Below are positions 7,135 to 11,068 of a DNA stretch of 11,068 nucleotides, in pieces. The position numbers were made by a program, and so were the translations under genes. Each line of letters starts with the position of its first letter. Position 1 is the first letter of the stretch. The notes below the pieces were generated by a model. The model saw only the letters and a list, made by a program, of their open reading frames with translations. It searched no databases and was not told the DNA's origin. Source of the DNA: Mollicutes bacterium (GTDB taxonomy: Bacteria; Bacillota_I; Bacilli_A; Izemoplasmatales; Izemoplasmataceae); the NCBI GenBank assembly GCA_003551455.1, contig PUMR01000087.1, positions 1-11,068 of the forward strand. The letters are read 5' to 3'.

Positions 7135-7772
7135 AACTGATCGATCACACCGTCCATGAATTCATCCGTGATCTGGATTCACCGAAACCGGCACCGGGAG
7201 GCGGATCCTCGAGCGCCGTGGCAGCGGCCATGGGTGCCGCCCTCTCCCGCATGGTGGGACATCTCACGATTCCCAAGAAGAAATTCAAGAAACTCGACAC
7301 CGAAACCCAAGAAGAGATCATCGCCCTCCATGAGAAGATCAAAGACGATGTGCGGAAGTTCCTCGACCTCGTCGATGACGACACCCGCGCTTTCAACGAG
7401 ATCATGAGCGCGTTCAAGATGTCCAAGGAGACCGAGGAAGAGAAGGCCGCGAGAAGCAAAGCGATCGAAAAGGCGACCTACAAGGCCACGGAAGTGCCCC
7501 TGCGCATCGCCAGGATCGCCCATGGCGTCCTGCTTCGCCTCCGGCCGCTCTTGGAATACGGAAACCAAAACGCCATCAGCGACATCGGCGTCGGAGCCCT
7601 CATGCTCCATGCCGGTCTCGAGGGGGCGATCTTGAACGTCAAGATCAATCTCGCTTCCCTGAAGGACGAAGATTTCAAGAAGAAGACGGCTGAAGAGGTG
7701 GAGCGCCTCTTGCGGGAAGGCGCCGAAGAAAGCCGCCGCATCGTGGAGGAAGTGCACGGGCGAATCGGCTGA
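7131..7772 (+). CDS. fchA: Formiminotetrahydrofolate cyclodeaminase
   Basis: The enzyme turns 5-formimino-THF into 5,10-methenyl-THF and ammonia, returning the one-carbon unit to the folate pool. The 213-residue, mostly helical product matches the stand-alone FTCD_C family and the second half of mammalian FTCD. The N-terminal signature is PAPGGGSSSAVAAAMGAAL (from about residue 20), followed by the helical bundle with FLDLVDDDTRAFN. Conserved VPLRIA and LEGAILNVKINL follow. The start ATG 7131 overlaps the hutI stop as ATGA and has GGGAGG at 7118-7123; ATG 7110 would lie upstream of that site. It is the last gene before the operon terminator. Its presence fits a pathway without HutG or HutF. 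Confidence 0.94.
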   Translation: MKLIDHTVHEFIRDLDSPKPAPGGGSSSAVAAAMGAALSRMVGHLTIPKKKFKKLDTETQEEIIALHEKIKDDVRKFLDLVDDDTRAFNEIMSAFKMSKETEEEKAARSKAIEKATYKATEVPLRIARIAHGVLLRLRPLLEYGNQNAISDIGVGALMLHAGLEGAILNVKINLASLKDEDFKKKTAEEVERLLREGAEESRRIVEEVHGRIG

Positions 7773-7798
7773 GGACCGCTCCATATGTTGAGAAAAGG

Positions 7799-7832
7799 AA
7801 TACCGGCTCCGGATGGCGGAGCCGGTATTTTT
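7799..7832 (+). terminator. Terminator of the hut operon
   Basis: AATACCGGCTCCG (7799-7811) pairs with CGGAGCCGGTATT (7817-7829), a perfect 13 bp GC-rich stem with a 5-base loop, running into TTTTT (7828-7832). It lies 26 bases after the fchA stop. Confidence 0.93.
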
Positions 7833-7843
7833 GGATGATTACC

Positions 7844-7872
7844 TTGACACACATAGTAATATTTGCTATGCT
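7844..7872 (+). promoter_or_regulatory. Promoter of the hlyIII-degV unit
   Basis: A perfect -35 box TTGACA (7844-7849) and a -10 box TATGCT (7867-7872) are 17 bases apart, and TGC directly before the -10 makes it extended. The start would be near 7879, about 28 bases before the GTG of the next gene. The match suggests strong constitutive transcription, independent of the hut operon. Confidence 0.8.
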
Positions 7873-7906
7873 TTGTTTATCATCACAACAAGCGAGGAGA
7901 CTACAT

Positions 7907-8527
7907 GTGAGAAAGGAAAATCTTGGTGAATTGATTGCCAACGCGGTGAGTCACGGCCTCGGTGTAGGTCTCTCGGTCTTTGCACTCGTCATGCTCATCA
8001 TGAGAGCCGAAGGGGCGTCAGAGAAAGCGATAATCGCCGTCTTTCCCGTCTCCTTGATCCTTCTCTACTCGATGAGCACCCTGTATCACGCTTTTCCCAA
8101 GAAGTTGAGACGGACGAAATCCATTTTCCGCCGACTCGACCATTCGGCGATCTATCTCTTGATCGCCGGGACCTACACGCCTTTCGTGTGGTTTCTCGTC
8201 CCCACCGCTCGGGGTTATTCGCTCCTTGTCGCGCTTTGGACGATCGCTGTGGCGGGCATCGTCTTCACGACGCTTTGGGTCAATCGTTTCATGATCCTCC
8301 ACGTCGTGATGTATCTCCTGATGGGATGGAGCGTCGTGTTCCTGTGGAGCGATGTCTATGCGGCCATTTCGCCCGAGGCCTTCGCTTTTCTTGTTGCGGG
8401 GGGCATCAGTTACACCGCCGGAATCGCCTTCTATGCCGTCCGGCTCCGTTTCTTCCATTTCATATGGCACATCTTCGTGCTCGGTGGCTCTTTACTGCAT
8501 GTCATCTCCGTCTATCACTTGTTGTGA
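7907..8527 (+). CDS. Hemolysin III / YqfA-like membrane protein
   Basis: The 206-residue product belongs to the hemolysin III family, bacterial relatives of the PAQR/adiponectin receptors: seven-helix membrane proteins with a putative zinc-dependent hydrolase site. Its cellular role is not settled, and the name reflects a historical haemolysis assay. Conserved polar residues are visible: NAVSHG near residue 16, SMSTLYHAF after the second helix, RRLDHSAIYLLIAGTYTPF, and the C-terminal WHIFVLGGSLLHV whose histidines complete the site. Hydrophobic segments of about 20 residues alternate through the whole protein. The start is GTG 7907 with GAGGAG at 7894-7899. The overlapping ATG at 7905 reads directly into TGA, and starts further upstream precede the promoter. 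It is followed closely by the DegV gene, probably on the same transcript. Confidence 0.9.
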   Translation: MRKENLGELIANAVSHGLGVGLSVFALVMLIMRAEGASEKAIIAVFPVSLILLYSMSTLYHAFPKKLRRTKSIFRRLDHSAIYLLIAGTYTPFVWFLVPTARGYSLLVALWTIAVAGIVFTTLWVNRFMILHVVMYLLMGWSVVFLWSDVYAAISPEAFAFLVAGGISYTAGIAFYAVRLRFFHFIWHIFVLGGSLLHVISVYHLL

Positions 8528-8561
8528 AAAGGATATCTGAAGAAAGGTAATGGTGAAAACC

Positions 8562-9410
8562 ATGGGAACAATCGGACTCATCATCGACAGTACGGTCTAT
8601 CTCTCCGCCGAAGACATCGAGAAGCACGATGTACGCGTCGTGAGCCTCCATGTCCTCGAGGGGGAGAAAGTGCATCTGGAGACGGACATCACCCCCGAAT
8701 TCGTGTTCGAACGTCAGGATGCGGGACAAAGGCTCACAACCTCGCAACCGACACCGGAGGCCTTCGTGAAGGCTTATGAGGAGATGTTCGCGAAGGGGTA
8801 TGAGAAAATCGGTGTCATCACCATCTCCCGCGGCCTGAGCGGGACGTATCAAAGCGCCGTCGCCGCTCAAGAACTCATCGACAAACCTGAAGCCGTCCAC
8901 ATATTCGATACACAGAATGCCGGCTTCGGCAATGAGTTGCTCGCCACGGAGTTTTTGCGGTTCCGTTCAGAAGGCGACGACTTCGAGACCATCGTGCAGA
9001 AGATGGAACATGTCATCGATCGCGCCCATCTCCTCTTCACGGTCCAGAACCTCTATTCGCTCCAAAAAGGCGGAAGGCTCTCGCGCACCCAGGCATTCAT
9101 GGGAACCGTGCTCCGCATCAAGCCCGTGATACGTCTCGCGGAAGGCAAACTGAAACTCGTCCACAAAGAGAGAACTTTCAAGAAACTCTACGACTACTTC
9201 CTCGATGCCATCAGGAAAGACGCGGAAGGAAAAGGGACGCTCCATGTACGGATTGTCAATCATCATTCACGAGAAAGTGTCGATCATCTGAAAAAGCGTC
9301 TGGAGGAATCCTACAAAGACATCCGGATGACCACGACCGATTACATCGGTCCGGTATTTTCCATCCATCTCGGCAAAAAGGGTTTCGGCGTCACATGGTA
9401 TGCGGAATAG
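8562..9410 (+). CDS. DegV-family (FakB-like) fatty-acid-binding protein
   Basis: DegV/FakB proteins bind a single fatty acid and, where FakA kinase exists, present it for phosphorylation and entry into phospholipids. The 282-residue product has the family length. Landmarks are IIDSTVYLS at the N-terminus, the TSQPTPEAF ligand loop (T60-S61), ISRGLSGTYQSA with S93 where FakB proteins contact the carboxylate, FDTQNAGFG, KGGRLSRTQAFMG, LRIKPVI and C-terminal HLGKKGFGVTWYA. The start is uncertain: ATG 8562 gives the usual spacing to the DST motif and has GGTGA at 8552-8556, whereas ATG 8550 adds four residues but sits only 2 bases after GAAAGG. It lies 34 bases after the hemolysin III gene. The bound lipid and partner kinase cannot be told from the sequence. 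Confidence 0.92.
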   Translation: MGTIGLIIDSTVYLSAEDIEKHDVRVVSLHVLEGEKVHLETDITPEFVFERQDAGQRLTTSQPTPEAFVKAYEEMFAKGYEKIGVITISRGLSGTYQSAVAAQELIDKPEAVHIFDTQNAGFGNELLATEFLRFRSEGDDFETIVQKMEHVIDRAHLLFTVQNLYSLQKGGRLSRTQAFMGTVLRIKPVIRLAEGKLKLVHKERTFKKLYDYFLDAIRKDAEGKGTLHVRIVNHHSRESVDHLKKRLEESYKDIRMTTTDYIGPVFSIHLGKKGFGVTWYAE

Positions 9411-9419
9411 ACCGAAGAT

Positions 9420-9446
9420 AAAAGGCCCGGGAAACCGGGCCTTTTT
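9420..9446. terminator. Bidirectional terminator between degV and the sulfatase gene
   Basis: AAAAGGCCCGG (9420-9430) pairs with CCGGGCCTTTT (9435-9445) around a GAAA tetraloop, followed by a T run on the plus strand and a shorter T run on the minus strand. It lies between two convergent genes, 9 bases after the degV stop and about 30 bases past the sulfatase stop, so it can serve both. Confidence 0.9.
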
Positions 9447-9476
9447 TATGGGAAATCGCTTGTATAGGGGATTTAT

Positions 9477-11068
9477 TTAATCCTCGTCTTCGGGTGGGTC
9501 GGTGGAGGTGCGGCCGAAATAGTCGGTGTTGAGGATATAGCGGGAGAGCTGTTGTTTGTGGATGACGCGATTGTGTTGCTGCAGGACCTTTTCCTCCGTG
9601 ATGCCTTCTGTGCGGATGCCGATCGGGTCCTGTCTGCTCAAGTCATAGAACATGTCGGCATTCAAGAAATCGGAATTCACAAAGACGACGGTGTTATCTT
9701 CTCCGCTGAAGACGTCTTCGCCCATGATACGGTCATGGTGGAGGTCGATACCGAAAAGGTTGGCCAAGGTCGGCATGACATCCACACTGGACATCGTCTT
9801 GTCGATGTGTGTCCGCTCGAGCGAGGGGTTGTAGATGAGGAAGGGGACGTTATGCATGTTCAAGGCGGTCTCCTCGAGGTCTTTCACATCATCATATTGG
9901 TCGACACTCTGCCGGGGGATACCGTAAGCGAAGTGGTCGCTGGCGATCATGATGACCGTGTCATCGAGCCGTCCTTCGTCCTCCAGTCTCTCAAGAAGGT
10001 GGCCCAATGCCAGATCGAGTTCATAATGGGCGGCGTGGAAATGGAGGAAAGTCTCCCGGAGGGGTTCCTCCATAGCTTCGAGACGTTCTTGGAAACGGAC
10101 GTCCTCTTCGGCGAAGATTTCTTCGATGATCGGCAGATTCTTGACGGCGATCGGATGGTCTTCGTCATAAGGCAGATGACCACTCACGGTCAGATAATAG
10201 GTGAAGAAACGTTCGTGGTCCAAAACATTGTCGAGGGAATTCTCGAACATTTCCAAATCGCTCGGCCATTGGTGGCGTCCCACAACTTCCTCCTCGCTGT
10301 CGCGCGGGGCGCCGGGGACATAATCCTCGTCAAGGAGTCCGAGGTCGACAGCGCTGTAGTATTCATCGAAACCGATCGTGTTCAGATGGAAGTCGCTCCG
10401 GGGGTAGAAATGGTCGGTATAGTTGTGGTGGGCGATGGTGTGATAGCCGGCCTCCCGGAAGCGTCTGGGCAGCGTCTCGGGGAATTCGTTATCCAGATAG
10501 GCCGCCATGGAAAGCATGTTTTCCGCATCGGCGCTCGGGTAATAGGAAGTGTGCATCATGAATTCGGTGTCGGCCGTGTACTGATAATAGGGAGGAGCAT
10601 AGTAATTGTCGAAAATGAAGGCGTTGTCTTGCATGCTATAAAGATTGGGCATGAGGTGGGGGTCGATGCTGAAGGTGTCGAGAGACTCGGCGAGAATCAT
10701 GATGAGGTTCTTGTCTTCGAAAAGCCCTGTGAACTCGTTTTCCGTATGCGTTTCCCGGCTTTCGATGAAACGTTGGACGAGCTCGTCCAGATGTTCTTCT
10801 TCCTGAGGTGATTTCAACATGTTGCGGAAATTGATGCGGGCGTAGGTGAGCAGTCCGAAGCGATCGATGGAAAGGCGCGGGCTGTAGACCATCTCATAGA
10901 GGTCGGTGTCGGAATAGATGTAGTCGTAATCGTCATCCGGAAGTGGTTTGCTGCTGATGGTTTGCACTGTGAGCAAGAGCAACACAAAAGATGCGAGGAG
11001 ATGGAAGAACGGCGTGAAAGAACTCTCATAGCGGATATCGAAGGTTCTCCGGTTATGGCGGCGTCTCA
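9477..11068 (-). CDS. LTA-synthase-like membrane sulfatase, N-terminus beyond the window
   Basis: The product resembles LtaS-type phosphoglycerol transferases, which build polyglycerolphosphate lipoteichoic acid at the outer face of the membrane. The frame is open from the right edge to TAA at 9477-9479, about 530 residues. A hydrophobic segment at the start of the visible part (FFHLLASFVLLLLTV, near 10966-11010) fits the last of the usual N-terminal membrane helices. The sulfatase domain follows: metal-ligand glutamate in IMILAESLDTF (codon 10686-10688), likely nucleophilic threonine in YTADTEFMM (codon 10575-10577), histidine in TVSGHLPYD, and the Asp-His metal pair in IASDHFAYG (about 9933-9938). 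The usual GQGK before the nucleophile is replaced by YYQY. The domain is strongly acidic and ends in PPEDED. A different alkaline-phosphatase-superfamily transferase (LtaP- or cyclic-glucan-like) is possible. Confidence 0.85.
   Translation of the reverse strand, partial: RRRHNRRTFDIRYESSFTPFFHLLASFVLLLLTVQTISSKPLPDDDYDYIYSDTDLYEMVYSPRLSIDRFGLLTYARINFRNMLKSPQEEEHLDELVQRFIESRETHTENEFTGLFEDKNLIMILAESLDTFSIDPHLMPNLYSMQDNAFIFDNYYAPPYYQYTADTEFMMHTSYYPSADAENMLSMAAYLDNEFPETLPRRFREAGYHTIAHHNYTDHFYPRSDFHLNTIGFDEYYSAVDLGLLDEDYVPGAPRDSEEEVVGRHQWPSDLEMFENSLDNVLDHERFFTYYLTVSGHLPYDEDHPIAVKNLPIIEEIFAEEDVRFQERLEAMEEPLRETFLHFHAAHYELDLALGHLLERLEDEGRLDDTVIMIASDHFAYGIPRQSVDQYDDVKDLEETALNMHNVPFLIYNPSLERTHIDKTMSSVDVMPTLANLFGIDLHHDRIMGEDVFSGEDNTVVFVNSDFLNADMFYDLSRQDPIGIRTEGITEEKVLQQHNRVIHKQQLSRYILNTDYFGRTSTDPPEDED

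Noticed and set aside
9552..10811. 419-codon plus-strand frame opposite the sulfatase gene
   Set aside because: It is antisense to a gene with intact sulfatase motifs; its valine/glutamate/aspartate-rich product shows no family features.
1..11068. CRISPR array, toxin-antitoxin pair, defence island or phage genes
   Set aside because: I saw no evenly spaced direct repeats, no small coupled toxin-antitoxin-like pair and no phage or nuclease genes; apart from the insertion sequence the window is ordinary metabolic chromosome.

Overview
The window reads as chromosome from a Gram-positive (Bacillota- or Mycoplasmatota-like) bacterium of moderately high G+C (above half by eye). The signs are strong GGAGG-type ribosome binding sites, a DegV-family lipid-binding protein, a lipoteichoic-acid-synthase-type sulfatase and an IS481-like transposase. 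TGA ends several genes and the tRNA-Trp has a CCA anticodon, so the standard bacterial code applies. I cannot place it more finely.

Layout. (1) Positions 1 to about 827 hold one end of an insertion sequence on the minus strand. Its transposase starts at 722 and runs off the left edge. The start region carries a promoter and a hairpin arranged to mask the ribosome site on read-through transcripts. (2) Positions 858-1120 are a small tRNA operon with promoter, tRNA-Tyr(GTA), tRNA-Trp(CCA) and terminator. Just after it lies a 19-base inverted copy of the tRNA-Trp anticodon arm. (3) Positions 1291-7832 are a complete five-gene histidine-degradation operon, hutH-hutU-ftcD-hutI-fchA, with promoter, very tight or overlapping gene junctions and a strong terminator. 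(4) Positions 7844-9446 hold a second unit: a near-consensus promoter, a hemolysin III/YqfA-type membrane protein and a DegV protein, closed by a terminator. (5) From 9477 to the right edge, on the minus strand and convergent, lies most of an LTA-synthase-like sulfatase whose N-terminal membrane region is mostly outside the window.

Together the five hut genes take histidine to urocanate (HutH), imidazolonepropionate (HutU), formiminoglutamate (HutI), glutamate plus 5-formimino-THF (FtcD), and finally 5,10-methenyl-THF plus ammonia (FchA). This is the folate-linked route found in animals, with the bifunctional mammalian FTCD split into two proteins and a long, animal-like urocanase. No transporter, regulator or HutG is present here. 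I see no evidence of a new defence or mobile system. The most unusual signals are the transposase leader hairpin, the inverted tRNA-Trp fragment and the strongly acidic extracellular sulfatase.
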